A stretch of 22,592 bases of DNA from Nemertoderma westbladi (GCA_032718475.1 JAUCBJ010000818.1:1-22592); one strand, 5' to 3'; positions 8,434-20,854 are shown, numbered from the stretch's first letter. Notes: a model not told the origin generated them from the sequence alone. Program-made: numbers and translations.

Positions 8434-11400
8434 CGTTCGATCATGGACTTGCTGTCAATCCTCCCAACCAAGCGTTCTATCATGGTCTTGCTGTCAATCC
8501 TCCCACCCCAAGCGTTCTATCATGGCCTTGCTGTCAATCCTCCCACCCCAAGCGTTCTATCATGGCCTTGCTGTCAACCCTCCCACCCCAAGCATTCTAT
8601 CATGGCCTTGCTGTCAATCCTCAAACCCCAAGCGTTCTATCATGGTCTTGCTGTCAATCCTCCCACACAAAGCGTTCTATCGTGGCCTTGCTGACAACCC
8701 TCCCACCCCAAGCGTTCTATCATGGCCTTGCTGTCAACCCTCCCACCCGAAGCGTTCCAACATGGCCTTGCTGTCAACCCTCCCACCCCAAGCGTTCTAT
8801 CATATTCTTGCTGTCAATCCTCCCAACCCAAGCGTTCTATCATGGCCTTGCTGTCAACCCTCCCATCCCAAGCGTTCTATCATGGTCTTACTATCAATCC
8901 TCCCACCCCAAGCGTTCTATCATGACCTTGCTATCAATCCTCCCACCCCAAGCGTTCTATCATGGCCTTGCTGTCAACCCTCCCACCCCAAGCGTTCCAT
9001 CATGGCCTTGCTGTCAACCCTCCCACCCCAAGCGTTCCATCATGGCCTTGCTGTCAACCCTCCCACCCCAAGCGTTCCATCATGGCATTGCTGTCAATCC
9101 TCCCACCCCAAGCGTTCTATCATGGCCTTTCTGTCAACCCTCCCACCCCAAGCGTTCTATCATGGCGTTGATGTCAACGCTCCCACCCAAGCGTTCCATC
9201 ATGGCCTTGCTGTCAACCCTCCACCCCAAGCGTTCTATCATGGCCTTGCTGTCAACCCTCCCACCCCAAGCGTTCCATAATGGCCTTGCAGTCAACCCTC
9301 CCACCCCAAGCGTTCTATCATGGCCTTGCTGTCAACCCTCCCACCCCGAGCGTTCTATCATGGCATTGTTGCCAACCCTCCCACCCCACGCGTCCCAACA
9401 TGGCCTTGCTGTCAACCCTCCAACCCCGAGCGTTCTATCATGGCCTTGATGTCAACCCTCCCACCCCAAGCGTTCCATCATGGCCTTGCTGTCAACCCTC
9501 CCACCCCAAGCGTTCTATCATGGCCTTGCTACTGTATCAACACTCCCACCCCAAGCGTTCTATCATAGCCTTGCTGTCAATCATCCCAACCCAAGCGTTC
9601 CATCATGGCCTTGCTGTCAATCCTCCCACCCCAAGCGTTCTATCATGGCCTTCCCGTCAACACTCCCACATAAAGCGTTCTATCATGGCCTTGCTATCAA
9701 CCCTCCCACCCCAAGCGTTCTATCATGGCCTTGCTATCAACCCTCCCACCCCAAGCGATCTATCATGGCCTTGCTGTCAACACTCCCACCTTAAGCGTTC
9801 TATCATAGCATTGCTGTCAATCATCCCAACCCAAGCGTTCTATCATGGCCTTGCTGTCAATCCTCCCAACCCAAGCGTTCTATCATGGCCTTGCTATCAA
9901 TCCTCCCACCCCAAGCGTTCTATCATGGTCTTGCTGTCAATCCACCCAAACAAAGCGTTCTATCATGGCCTTGCTGTCAACCCTCCCACCCCAAGCGTTC
10001 TATCATGGCCTTGCTGTCAACCCTCCTACCCCAATCGTTCCATCATGGCCTTGCTGTCAATCCTCCCACCCCAAGCGTTCTATCATGGCCTTCCCGTCAA
10101 CACTCCCACATAAAGCGTTCTATCATGGCCTTGCTACTGTATCAACCCTCCCACCCCAAGCGTTCTATCATAGCCTTGCTGTCAATCATCCCAACCCAAG
10201 CGTTCCATCATGGCCTTGCTGTCAATCCTCCCAACCCAAGCGTTCTATCATGGCCTTGCTATCAATCCTCCCACCCCAAGCGTTCTATCATGGTCTTGCT
10301 GTCAATCCACCCACACAAAGCGTTCTATCATGGCCTTGCTGTCAATCCTCCCACCCCAAGCGTTCTATCATGACCTTGCTATCAATCCTCCCACCCCAAG
10401 CGTTCTATCATGACCTTGCTATCAATCCTCCCACCCCAAGCGTTCTATCATGGCCTTGCTGTCAACCCTCCCACCCCAAGCGTTCCATCATGGCCTTGCT
10501 GTCAATCCTCCCACCCCAAGCGTTCTATCATGGCCTTCCCGTCAACACTCCCACATAAAGCGTTCTATCATGGCCTTGCTATCAACCCTCCCACCCCAAG
10601 CGTTCTATTATAGCCTTGCTGTCAATCATCCCAACCCAAGCGTTCTATCATGGCCTTGCTGTCAATCCTCCCAACCCAAGCGTTCTATCATGGCCTTGCT
10701 GTCAATCCTCCCAACCCAAGCGTTCTATCATGGCCTTCCTGTCAACACTCCCACCCCAAGCGTTCTATCATGGCCTTGCTATCAATCCTCCCACCCCAAG
10801 CGTTCTATCTTGGTCTTGCTGTCAATCCACCCATACAAAGCGTTCTATCATGGCCTTGCTGTCAACCCTCCCACCCCAAGCGTTCTATCATGGCCTTGCT
10901 GTCAACACTCCCACCCCAAGCGTTCTATCATGGTCTTGCTGTCAATCCTCCCACATAAAGCGTTCTATCATGGCCTTGCTATCAACCCTCCCACCCCAAG
11001 CGTTCTATCATAGCCTTGCTGTCAATCATCCCAACCCAAGTGTTCTATCATGGCCTTGCTGTCAATCCTACCAACCCAAGCGTTCTATCATTTCCTTGCT
11101 GTCAATCCTCCCAACCCAAGCGTTCTATCATGGCCTTCCTGTCAACACTCCCAGCCAAAGCGTTCTATCATGGCCTTGTTCCCAAGCCTCTTACCCCAAG
11201 CGTTCCATTACGGCCTTGCTGTCAACTCTCCCACCCCAAGCATTCCATTGGGCCTTGCTGTCAACCCTCCTACCCCAAGCGTTCTATCATGGCCTTGCTG
11301 TCAGCCCTCCACCCCAAGCGTTCCATTAGGCCTTGCTGTCAACCCTCCCACCACAAGCGATCTATCATCATGGCTTTGCTCTCAAGCCTCCCACCCCAAG

Positions 11401-11640
11401 CGTTCCATTACGGCCTTGCTGTCAACCCTCCTACCACAAGCGTTCTATCATGGCGTTGCTGTCAACCTTCCCACCCCAAGCGTTCTCTCATGGCCTTTTT
11501 GTCAACCCTCCCACCCCAAGCGTTCTATCATGGCCTTCCTGTCAACACTCCCACACAAAGCGTTCTATCATGGCCTTGCTGTCAACCCTCCCACCCCAAG
11601 TGTTCTATCATAGCCTTGCTGTCAATCCTCCCAACCCAAG
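8434..11640 (+). repeat. Higher-order repeat copy A (3207 bp)
   Basis: Begins at CGTTCGATCATGGACTT. That variant recurs exactly 3207 bases later and again 3651 bases after that. Many rare variants, such as TCATATTCTTGC, CATCATTTCCTT and CTATCGTGGCC, recur once per copy in the same order. Copy A differs from B and C at shared positions, for example CTGTCAACCCTCCCATCC near 8865 where B and C have AATCC. Confidence 0.9.
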
Positions 11641-14600
11641 CGTTCGATCATGGACTTGCTGTCAATCCTCCCAACCAAGCGTTCTATCATGGTCTTGCTG
11701 TCAATCCTCCCACCCCAAGCGTTCTATCATGGCCTTGCTGTCAATCCTCCCACCCCAAGCGTTCTATCATGGCCTTGCTGTCAACCCTCCCACCCCAAGC
11801 ATTCTATCATGGCCTTGCTGTCAATCCTCAAACCCCAAGCGTTCTATCATGGTCTTGCTGTCAATCCTCCCACACAAAGCGTTCTATCGTGGCCTTGCTG
11901 ACAACCCTCCCACCCCAAGCGTTCTATCATGGCCTTGCTGTCAACCCTCCCACCCGAAGCGTTCCAACATGGCCTTGCTGTCAACCCTCCCACCCCAAGC
12001 GTTCTATCATATTCTTGCTGTCAATCCTCCCAACCCAAGCGTTCTATCATGGCCTTGCTGTCAATCCTCCCATCCCAAGCGTTCTATCATGGTCTTACTA
12101 TCAATCCTCCCACCCCAAGCGTTCTATCATGACCTTGCTATCAATCCTCCCACCCCAAGCGTTCTATCATGGCCTTGCTGTCAACCCTCCCACCCCAAGC
12201 GTTCCATCATGGCCTTGCTGTCAACCCTCCCACCCCAAGCGTTCCATCATGGCCTTGCTGTCAACCCTCCCACCCCAAGCGTTCCATCATGGCATTGCTG
12301 TCAATCCTCCCACCCCAAGCGTTCTATCATGGCCTTTCTGTCAACCCTCCCACCCCAAGCGTTCTATCATGGCGTTGATGTCAACGCTCCCACCCAAGCG
12401 TTCCATCATGGCCTTGCTGTCAACCCTCCACCCCAAGCGTTCTATCATGGCCTTGCTGTCAACCCTCCCACCCCAAGCGTTCCATAATGGCCTTGCAGTC
12501 AACCCTCCCACCCCAAGCGTTCTATCATGGCCTTGCTGTCAACCCTCCCACCCCGAGCGTTCTATCATGGCATTGTTGCCAACCCTCCCACCCCACGCGT
12601 CCCAACATGGCCTTGCTGTCAACCCTCCAACCCCGAGCGTTCTATCATGGCCTTGATGTCAACCCTCCCACCCCAAGCGTTCCATCATGGCCTTGCTGTC
12701 AACCCTCCCACCCCAAGCGTTCTATCATGGCCTTGCTACTGTATCAACCCTCCCACCCCAAGCGTTCTATCATAGCCTTGCTGTCAATCATCCCAACCCA
12801 AGCGTTCCATCATGGCCTTGCTGTCAATCCTCCCACCCCAAGCGTTCTATCATGGCCTTCTCGTCAACACTCCCACATAAAGCGTTCTATCATGGCCTTG
12901 CTATCAACCCTCCCACCCCAAGCGTTCTATCATGGCCTTGCTATCAACCCTCCCACCCCAAGCGATCTATCATGGCCTTGCTGTCAACACTCCCACCTTA
13001 AGCGTTCTATCATAGCATTGCTGTCAATCATCCCAACCCAAGCGTTCTATCATGGCCTTGCTGTCAATCCTCCCAACCCAAGCGTTCTATCATGGCCTTG
13101 CTATCAATCCTCCCACCCCAAGCGTTCTATCATGGTCTTGCTGTCAATCCACCCAAACAAAGCGTTCTATCATGGCCTTGCTGTCAATCCTCCCACCCCA
13201 AGCGTTCTTTCATGGCCTTGCTGTCAACCCTCCCACCCCAAGCGTTCTATCATGACCTTCCCGTCAACACTCCCACATAAAGCGTTCTATCATGGCCTTG
13301 CTACTGTATCAACCCTCCCACCCCAACCGTTCTATCATAGCCTTGCTGTCAATCATCCCAACCCAAGCGTTCCATCATGGCCTTGCTGTCAATCCTCCCA
13401 ACCCAAGCGTTCTATCATGGCCTTGCTATCAACCCTCCCACCCCAAGCGTTCCATTGGGCCTTGCTGTCAACCCTCCCACCTTAAGCGTTCTATCATAGC
13501 ATTGCTGTCAATCATCCCAACCCAAGCGTTCTATCATGGCCTTGCTGTCAATCCTCCCAACCCAAGCGTTCTATCATGGCCTTGCTATCAATCCTCCCAC
13601 CCCAAGCGTTCTATCATGGTCTTGCTGTCAATCCACCCAAACAAAGCGTTCTATCATGGCCTTGCTGTCAACCCTCCTACCCCAATCGTTCCATCATGGC
13701 CTTGCTGTCAATCCTCCCACCCCAAGCGTTCTATCATGACCTTCCCGTCAACACTCCCACATAAAGCGTTCTATCATGGCCTTGCTACTGTATCAACCCT
13801 CCCACCCCAAGCGTTCTATCATAGCCTTGCTGTCAATCATCCCAACCCAAGCGTTCCATCATGGCCTTGCTGTCAATCCTCCCAACCCAAGCGTTCTATC
13901 ATGGCCTTGCTATCAATCCTCCCACCCCAAGCGTTCTATCATGGTCTTGCTGTCAATCCACCCACACAAAGCGTTCTATCATGGCCTTGCTGTCAATCCT
14001 CCCACCCCAAGCGTTCTATCATGACCTTGCTATCAATCCTCCCACCCCAAGCGTTCTATCATGACCTTGCTATCAATCCTCCCACCCCAAGCGTTCTATC
14101 ATGGCCTTGCTGTCAACCCTCCCACCCCAAGCGTTCCATCATGGCCTTGCTGTCAATCCTCCCACCCCAAGCGTTCTATCATGGCCTTCCCGTCAACACT
14201 CCCACATAAAGCGTTCTATCATGGCCTTGCTATCAACCCTCCCACCCCAAGCGTTCTATCATAGCCTTGCTGTCAATCATCCCAACCCAAGCGTTCTATC
14301 ATGGCCTTGCTGTCAATCCTCCCAACCCAAGCGTTCTATCATGGCCTTGCTGTCAATCCTCCCAACCCAAGCGTTCTATCATGGCCTTCCTGTCAACACT
14401 CCCACCCCAAGCGTTCTATCATGGCCTTGCTATCAATCCTCCCACCCCAAGCGTTCTATCTTGGTCTTGCTGTCAATCCACCCATACAAAGCGTTCTATC
14501 ATGGCCTTGCTGTCAACCCTCCCACCCCAAGCGTTCTATCATGGCCTTGCTGTCAACACTCCCACCCCAAGCGTTCTATCATGGTCTTGCTGTCAATCCT

Positions 14601-15291
14601 CCCACATAAAGCGTTCTATCATGGCCTTGCTATCAACCCTCCCACCCCAAGCGTTCTATCATAGCCTTGCTGTCAATCATCCCAACCCAAGTGTTCTATC
14701 ATGGCCTTGCTGTCAATCCTACCAACCCAAGCGTTCTATCATTTCCTTGCTGTCAATCCTCCCAACCCAAGCGTTCTATCATGGCCTTCCTGTCAACACT
14801 CCCAGCCAAAGCGTTCTATCATGGCCTTGTTCCCAAGCCTCTTACCCCAAGCGTTCCATTACGGCCTTGCTGTCAACTCTCCCACCCCAAGCATTCCATT
14901 GGGCCTTGCTGTCAACCCTCCTACCCCAAGCGTTCTATCATGGCCTTGCTGTCAGCCCTCCACCCCAAGCGTTCCATTAGGCCTTGCTGTCAACCCTCCC
15001 ACCACAAGCGATCTATCATCATGGCTTTGCTCTCAAGCCTCCCACCCCAAGCGTTCCATTACGGCCTTGCTGTCAACCCTCCTACCACAAGCGTTCTATC
15101 ATGGCGTTGCTGTCAACCTTCCCACCCCAAGCGTTCTCTCATGGCCTTTTTGTCAACCCTCCCACCCCAAGCGTTCTATCATGGCCTTCCTGTCAACACT
15201 CCCACACAAAGCGTTCTATCATGGCCTTGCTGTCAACCCTCCCACCCCAAGTGTTCTATCATAGCCTTGCTGTGAATCCTCCCAACCCAAG
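11641..15291 (+). repeat. Higher-order repeat copy B (3651 bp)
   Basis: Matches copy A at offset 3207 up to about 13100 and at offset 3651 after about 13570. The extra 444 bp comes from a local duplication. Variants shared with C but not A suggest B and C separated last. Confidence 0.9.
12985..13952 (+). repeat. Copy-B-specific 484-bp internal duplication
   Basis: The marker CACCTTAAGCG followed by ATAGCATTG recurs 484 bases apart (about 12994 and 13478), as do the 45-bp variant units at 13303 and 13787 and several following units. A and C carry this segment once. The net gain over A is 444 bp because one 40-bp unit was lost. Confidence 0.75.
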
Positions 15292-18200
15292 CGTTCGATC
15301 ATGGACTTGCTGTCAATCCTCCCAACCAAGCGTTCTATCATGGTCTTGCTGTCAATCCTCCCACCCCAAGCGTTCTATCATGGCCTTGCTGTCAATCCTC
15401 CCACCCCAAGCGTTCTATCATGGCCTTGCTGTCAACCCTCCCACCCCAAGCATTCTATCATGGCCTTGCTGTCAATCCTCAAACCCCAAGCGTTCTATCA
15501 TGGTCTTGCTGTCAATCCTCCCACACAAAGCGTTCTATCGTGGCCTTGCTGACAACCCTCCCACCCCAAGCGTTCTATCATGGCCTTGCTGTCAACCCTC
15601 CCACCCGAAGCGTTCCAACATGGCCTTGCTGTCAACCCTCCCACCCCAAGCGTTCTATCATATTCTTGCTGTCAATCCTCCCAACCCAAGCGTTCTATCA
15701 TGGCCTTGCTGTCAATCCTCCCATCCCAAGCGTTCTATCATGGTCTTACTATCAATCCTCCCACCCCAAGCGTTCTATCATGACCTTGCTATCAATCCTC
15801 CCACCCCAAGCGTTCTATCATGGCCTTGCTGTCAACCCTCCCACCCCAAGCGTTCCATCATGGCCTTGCTGTCAACCCTCCCACCCCAAGCGTTCCATCA
15901 TGGCCTTGCTGTCAACCCTCCCACCCCAAGCGTTCCATCATGGCATTGCTGTCAATCCTCCCACCCCAAGCGTTCTATCATGGCCTTTCTGTCAACCCTC
16001 CCACCCCAAGCGTTCTATCATGGCGTTGATGTCAACGCTCCCACCCAAGCGTTCCATCATGGCCTTGCTGTCAACCCTCCACCCCAAGCGTTCTATCATG
16101 GCCTTGCTGTCAACCCTCCCACCCCAAGCGTTCCATAATGGCCTTGCAGTCAACCCTCCCACCCCAAGCGTTCTATCATGGCATTGTTGCCAACCCTCCC
16201 ACCCCACGCGTCCCAACATGGCCTTGCTGTCAACCCTCCAACCCCGAGCGTTCTATCATGGCCTTGATGTCAACCCTCCCACCCCAAGCGTTCCATCATG
16301 GCCTTGCTGTCAACCCACCCACCCCAAGCGTTCTATCATGGCCTTGCTACTGTATCAACCCTCCCACCCCAAGCGTTCTATCATAGCCTTGCTGTCAATC
16401 ATCCCAACCCAAGCGTTCCATCATGGCCTTGCTGTCAATCCTCCCACCCCAAGCGTTCTATCATGGCCTTCCCGTCAACACTCCCACATAAAGCGTTCTA
16501 TCATGGCCTTGCTATCAACCCTCCCACCCCAAGCGTTCTATCATGGCCTTGCTATCAACCCTCCCACCCCAAGCGATCTATCATGGCCTTGCTGTCAACA
16601 CTCCCACCTTAAGCGTTCTATCATAGCATTGCTGTCAATCATCCCAACCCAAGCGTTCTATCATGGCCTTGCTGTCAATCCTCCCAACCCAAGCGTTCTA
16701 TCATGGCCTTGCTATCAATCCTCCCACCCCAAGCGTTCTATCATGGTCTTGCTGTCAATCCACCCAAACAAAGCGTTCTATCATGGCCTTGCTGTCAACC
16801 CTCCCACCCCAAGCGTTCTATCATGGCCTTGCTGTCAACCCTCCTACCCCAATCGTTCCATCATGGCCTTGCTGTCAATCCTCCCACCCCAAGCGTTCTA
16901 TCATGACCTTCCCGTCAACACTCCCACATAAAGCGTTCTATCATGGCCTTGCTACTGTATCAACCCTCCCACCCCAAGCGTTCTATCATAGCCTTGCTGT
17001 CAATCATCCCAACCCAAGCGTTCCATCATGGCCTTGCTGTCAATCCTCCCAACCCAAGCGTTCTATCATGGCCTTGCTATCAATCCTCCCACCCCAAGCG
17101 TTCTATCATGGTCTTGCTGTCAATCCACCCACACAAAGCGTTCTATCATGGCCTTGCTGTCAATCCTCCCACCCCAAGCGTTCTATCATGACCTTGCTAT
17201 CAATCCTCCCACCCCAAGCGTTCTATCATGGCCTTGCTGTCAACCCTCCCACCCCAAGCGTTCCATCATGGCCTTGCTGTCAATCCTCCCACCCCAAGCG
17301 TTCTATCATGGCCTTCCCGTCAACACTCCCACATAAAGCGTTCTATCATGGCCTTGCTATCAACCCTCCCACCCCAAGCGTTCTATCATAGCCTTGCTGT
17401 CAATCATCCCAACCCAAGCGTTCTATCATGGCCTTGCTGTCAATCCTCCCAACCCAAGCGTTCTATCATGGCCTTGCTGTCAATCCTCCCAACCCAAGCG
17501 TTCTATCATGGCCTTCCTGTCAACACTCCCACCCCAAGCGTTCTATCATGGCCTTGCTATCAATCCTCCCACCCCAAGCGTTCTATCTTGGTCTTGCTGT
17601 CAATCCACCCATACAAAGCGTTCTATCATGGCCTTGCTGTCAACCCTCCCACCCCAAGCGTTCTATCATGGCCTTGCTGTCAACACTCCCACCCCAAGCG
17701 TTCTATCATGGTCTTGCTGTCAATCCTCCCACATAAAGCGTTCTATCATGGCCTTGCTATCAACCCTCCCACCCCAAGCGTTCTATCATAGCCTTGCTGT
17801 CAATCATCCCAACCCAAGCGTTCTATCATGGCCTTGCTGTCAATCCTACCAACCCAAGCGTTCTATCATTTCCTTGCTGTCAATCCTCCCAACCCAAGCG
17901 TTCTATCATGGCCTTCCTGTCAACACTCCCAGCCAAAGCGTTCTATCATGGCCTTGTTCCCAAGCCTCCCACCCCAAGCGTTCCATTACGGCCTTGCTGT
18001 CAACTCTCCCACCCCAAGCATTCCATTGGGCCTTGCTGTCAACCCTCCTACCCCAAGCGTTCTATCATGGCCTTGCTGTCAGCCCTCCACCCCAAGCGTT
18101 CCATTAGGCCTTGCTGTCAACCCTCCCACCCCAAGCATTCCATTAGGCCTTGCTGTCAACCCTCCCACCACAAGCGATCTATCATCATGGCTTTGCTCTC

Positions 18201-18417
18201 AAGCCTCCCACCCCAAGCGTTCCATTACGGCCTTGCTGTCAACCTTCCCACCCCAAGCGTTCTCTCATGGCCTTTTTGTCAACCCTCCCACCCCAAGCGT
18301 TCTATCATGGCCTTCCTGTCAACACTCCCACACAAAGCGTTCTATCATGGCCTTGCTGTCAACCCTCCCACCCCAAGTGTTCTATCATAGCCTTGCTGTC
18401 AATCCTCCCAACCCAAG
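15292..18417 (+). repeat. Higher-order repeat copy C (3126 bp)
   Basis: Same variant order as B at offset 3651, dropping to 3611 after a 40-bp loss near 16160, to 3167 where B's duplication is absent, and to 3127 further on. A 39-bp extra unit occurs near 18130. At 18417 the next copy would begin CGTTCGATC, but the sequence reads CGTTCTATC, so the HOR ends here. Confidence 0.88.
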
Positions 18418-19125
18418 CGTTCTATCATGGCCTTGCTGTCAATCCTCCCAACCCAAGCGTTCTATCACGGCCTTGCGGTCAATCCTCCGAACCCAAGAGT
18501 TCTATCATGGCCTTCCTGTCAACACTCCCACACAAAGCGTTCTATCATGGCCTTGTTGTCAACCCTCCCACACCAAGCGTTCCATAATGGCCTTGCTGTC
18601 AATCCTCCCAAACCATGCGTTCTATCATGGCCTTGCTGTCAGCCCTCCACCCCAAGCGTTCTATCATGACCTTGCTGTCAACCCACCCACCCCAAGCGTT
18701 CCATAATGGCCTTGCTGTCAATCCTCCCAACCCATACGTTCTATCGTGGCCTTGCTGTCAACACTCCCACACAAAGCGTTCTATCATGGCCTTGCTTTCA
18801 ACCCTCCCACCCCCAGCGTTCCATCATGGCCTTGCTGTAAACCCCCCCACCCCAAGCGTTCCATCATGGCCTTGCTGTCAATCCTCTCACCCCAAGCGTT
18901 CTATCATGGCCTTGCTGTCAACCCTCCCACCCCAAGCGTTCTATCATGGCCTTGATGTCAACCCTCCAACCCCAAGTGTTCCATCATGGCCTTGCTGTCA
19001 GCCCTCCCACCCCAAGCGTCCTATCATGGCCTTGATGTCAAACCTCCCACCCCAAGCGTTCTATCATTGCGTTGTTGTCAATCCTCCCAACCCATGCGTT
19101 CTATCATGGCCTTGCTGTCAACCTT
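18418..19125 (+). repeat. Distal, diverged array edge
   Basis: About 18 units with many private changes (CTATCACGGCCTTGCGG, AAACCATGCG, CTGTAAACCCCCC, GCGTCCTATC) and no HOR order. This fits an array edge that escapes homogenisation. It ends in a partial unit where the LINE is inserted. Confidence 0.8.
19113..19125. repeat. Target-site duplication, left copy (13 bp)
   Basis: TGCTGTCAACCTT, part of the last minisatellite unit, is repeated exactly at 21983-21995 on the other side of the LINE. Confidence 0.92.
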
Positions 19126-19138
19126 ACTACTACTACTA
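19126..19138 (-). repeat. LINE 3' tail, (TAG)4T, overlapping the stop codon
   Basis: The minus strand ends ACC TAG TAG TAG TAG T. The first TAG (19136-19138) is the ORF stop, so no separate 3' UTR exists. The tail meets the target duplication at 19125. Confidence 0.9.
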
Positions 19139-20854
19139 GGTCGAGCGAACTCGGACAGTGGAAATGAGATCCTTCCAGGCTTCCCGATTCTTCATAGTTG
19201 TCGCAATTTCGTTTCTCCCAAGTTCAGCATCCCTTTCAAGTTGATCTATATATGTTATGGCCGGTCGTCCACGACTACGCTTTCCATGAGGTGGTTGCCA
19301 GAAAAGTAAATCTGATATGACCACGTCTTTACTTCGCCAGCAGTGCCCACTGAATCTTAATCTGCGTTCACGGACGGTGGTTGATACAGGTGGTATTGTA
19401 CCATAAAGCTCGGCGTTTGTCATGTGTTGTCTCCAGCTGATGTTTAGGGCTGCCCTTAGTAGTCTTGTGTAGCAACCATCAATTCGTTGTTCAAGTGATT
19501 TAGTCAGTGTCCAGGTCTCACCCCCGTATAAAAATACACTTTCCACTGTGGCTCGAAAGAACTTAGTCTTCAGGTGCCTGGGGAGATCTGATTTCCAGAT
19601 GTTATCCATTTTTGATAGAGCTACTCAAGCCTTTGCTTTCCTAACTTCTATGTCCCTTTTGCTACTCTCTATCCATGATCCAAGGTACTGGAAGTCGTCG
19701 ACCTTCCTTAGTTGATTATTATCAATGGTTGTCAAGTTTCCATCAACATTAACGGTCATGAATTCGGTCTTGGTAGCATTTATATACAATCCAACCTCCT
19801 TAGCAGCCCTCTCCATTTTATTTAGTAGAAGCTATGCATCTGCTAGCGTATTAGAGAGTAGGGCGATGTCATCCGCAAAGTCGGTGTCTGTGATTGTAGT
19901 TGCCGGATATCTACTACTTCTGCGTTCTTGAAGTGTGAATCCCAGATCTTCACCCTTTGTGGCCGTCCTCATTGCCTAATCCAGCACAATTACAAATAGT
20001 AATGGTGCTAATGTGTCACCTTGCAGTACGCCAGCCAGGATTGAGAAAAACTCAGTTTCTCCATCTGGTGAGAGTACCTGCGCTTCTGTGTCACAATATA
20101 ACAATCCAATGCCAGCAACAATTACTTCTGGTATTCCATAAGCTCTTAGGATTTCAAGCATTTTACCTCTATGGATGGAATCAAATGCCTTCTTGAAGTC
20201 CACAAAAGTCATGACTGCAGGGAGATTCTTTGACTTAATTCCTTCAATCAGTCTCCGTAGTGCAAGTATCTGAGCTATTGTTGATCTACTTGGTCGAAAT
20301 CCGTTTTGGCTCTTACGCAGTAGTTTCTGTATGTGAGGCCTAATCCTATATAGAATCATTTTATTGTATATTTTGGCAGCTACCACAAGCAGACAGATCC
20401 CACGATAGTTTATTGGTATGCCGAGGTCTCCTTTCTTGGGGAGAGGCTTTAGTTGACCTTTAGTCCAAATTGGTGGTGGCTTTTCCCCTTTTAACATCCG
20501 GTTGCAAACATTCAATAATGGTCTGTTTAGTACTCCGGTTTTCCATACCTCCGCTGGGATTTCATCTAATCCACTCGCTTCATTATTGGACATGCTTTTA
20601 ATGCTTCTTTGGAGTTCGGCAGTTGTGAAATCCCCTGTTTATATAGGTAGAGTCTTGTCATATATTTTCCTTGTAGGGCTGACCTCGATGTTTGGTGGCT
20701 GCCCAGCCCATGCCCCAGCAAGTTGCTGAAGTGATTTCTCCCCTTCCCAACACGTTCTTCAGGACTATCGGCTTTGAGGCGCCCCTTTGCACAACCTTTC
20801 CGACCAGATACCTCATTTACAGTTTGCCAGGTAAGTATTTGAGCATGTGAGTAT
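19136..20854 (-). pseudogene. LINE reverse transcriptase and C-terminal domain, decayed
   Basis: After the linker (TWQTVNEVSGRKG) a frameshift near 20700-20721 coincides with an 11-bp near-duplication. The final frame then shows ASGLDEIPAEVW, NYRGICLL, QNGFRPSRST, motif A FVDFKKAFDSIHR (about 20176-20213), motif B GVLQGDTLAP, motif C TDFADDIALLSNT (about 19860-19885), NATKTEFMTV and FQYLGSWI. The C-terminal part contains YGGETWTLTK, RLLRAALNISWRQH, RRLRFSGHCWR and GKRSRGRPAITY. In-frame stops are TAA at 20639-20641, TAG at 19976-19978 (expected Tyr), TAG at 19832-19834 (expected Gln) and TGA at 19625-19627 (expected Trp). The expected residues are inferred from context. Confidence 0.9.

Larger units (their letters stand above)
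8041..19125 (+). repeat. 40-bp minisatellite array (about 11.1 kb, ~277 units)
   Basis: The unit contains GCGTTCTATCATGG, then CTTGCTGTCAAC, then CCTCCCACCCCAA. Most units are 40 bp. Variants of 39 bp (CCCAACCAAGCG) and 45 bp (GCTACTGTATCAAC, seen near 9531, 10136, 12738, 13303, 13787, 16349 and 16954) mark positions. The plus strand lacks stops in all three frames. Since 40 = 1 mod 3, every frame encodes the same cyclic 40-residue peptide (blocks such as MALLSTLPPQAFY, HGLAVNPPTPSVLS, WPCCQPSHPKRSI). Apparent proteins up to 546 codons (11016-12656) follow from this. I see no splice, poly-A or domain evidence for a gene. Confidence 0.97.

Noticed and set aside
15992-16219. 75-codon minus-strand ORF in the array
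   Set aside because: It exists only because variant units locally lack the usual minus-strand stops (TGATAG). No domain is visible.
8041-19125. CRISPR-like array
   Set aside because: Units are contiguous and near-identical with no unique spacers, and the setting is an animal genome with LINEs.
8041-19125. Centromeric satellite
   Set aside because: HOR structure is suggestive, but the unit is short, the array is only 11 kb and ends in ordinary sequence, and no CENP-B-like box was seen.
7991-19139. Dozens of overlapping forward ORFs up to 546 codons, proline-rich repeat proteins
   Set aside because: They are the same 40-residue cycle read in three frames of a stop-free 40-bp unit. No domain, splice signal or unique coding sequence supports a gene.
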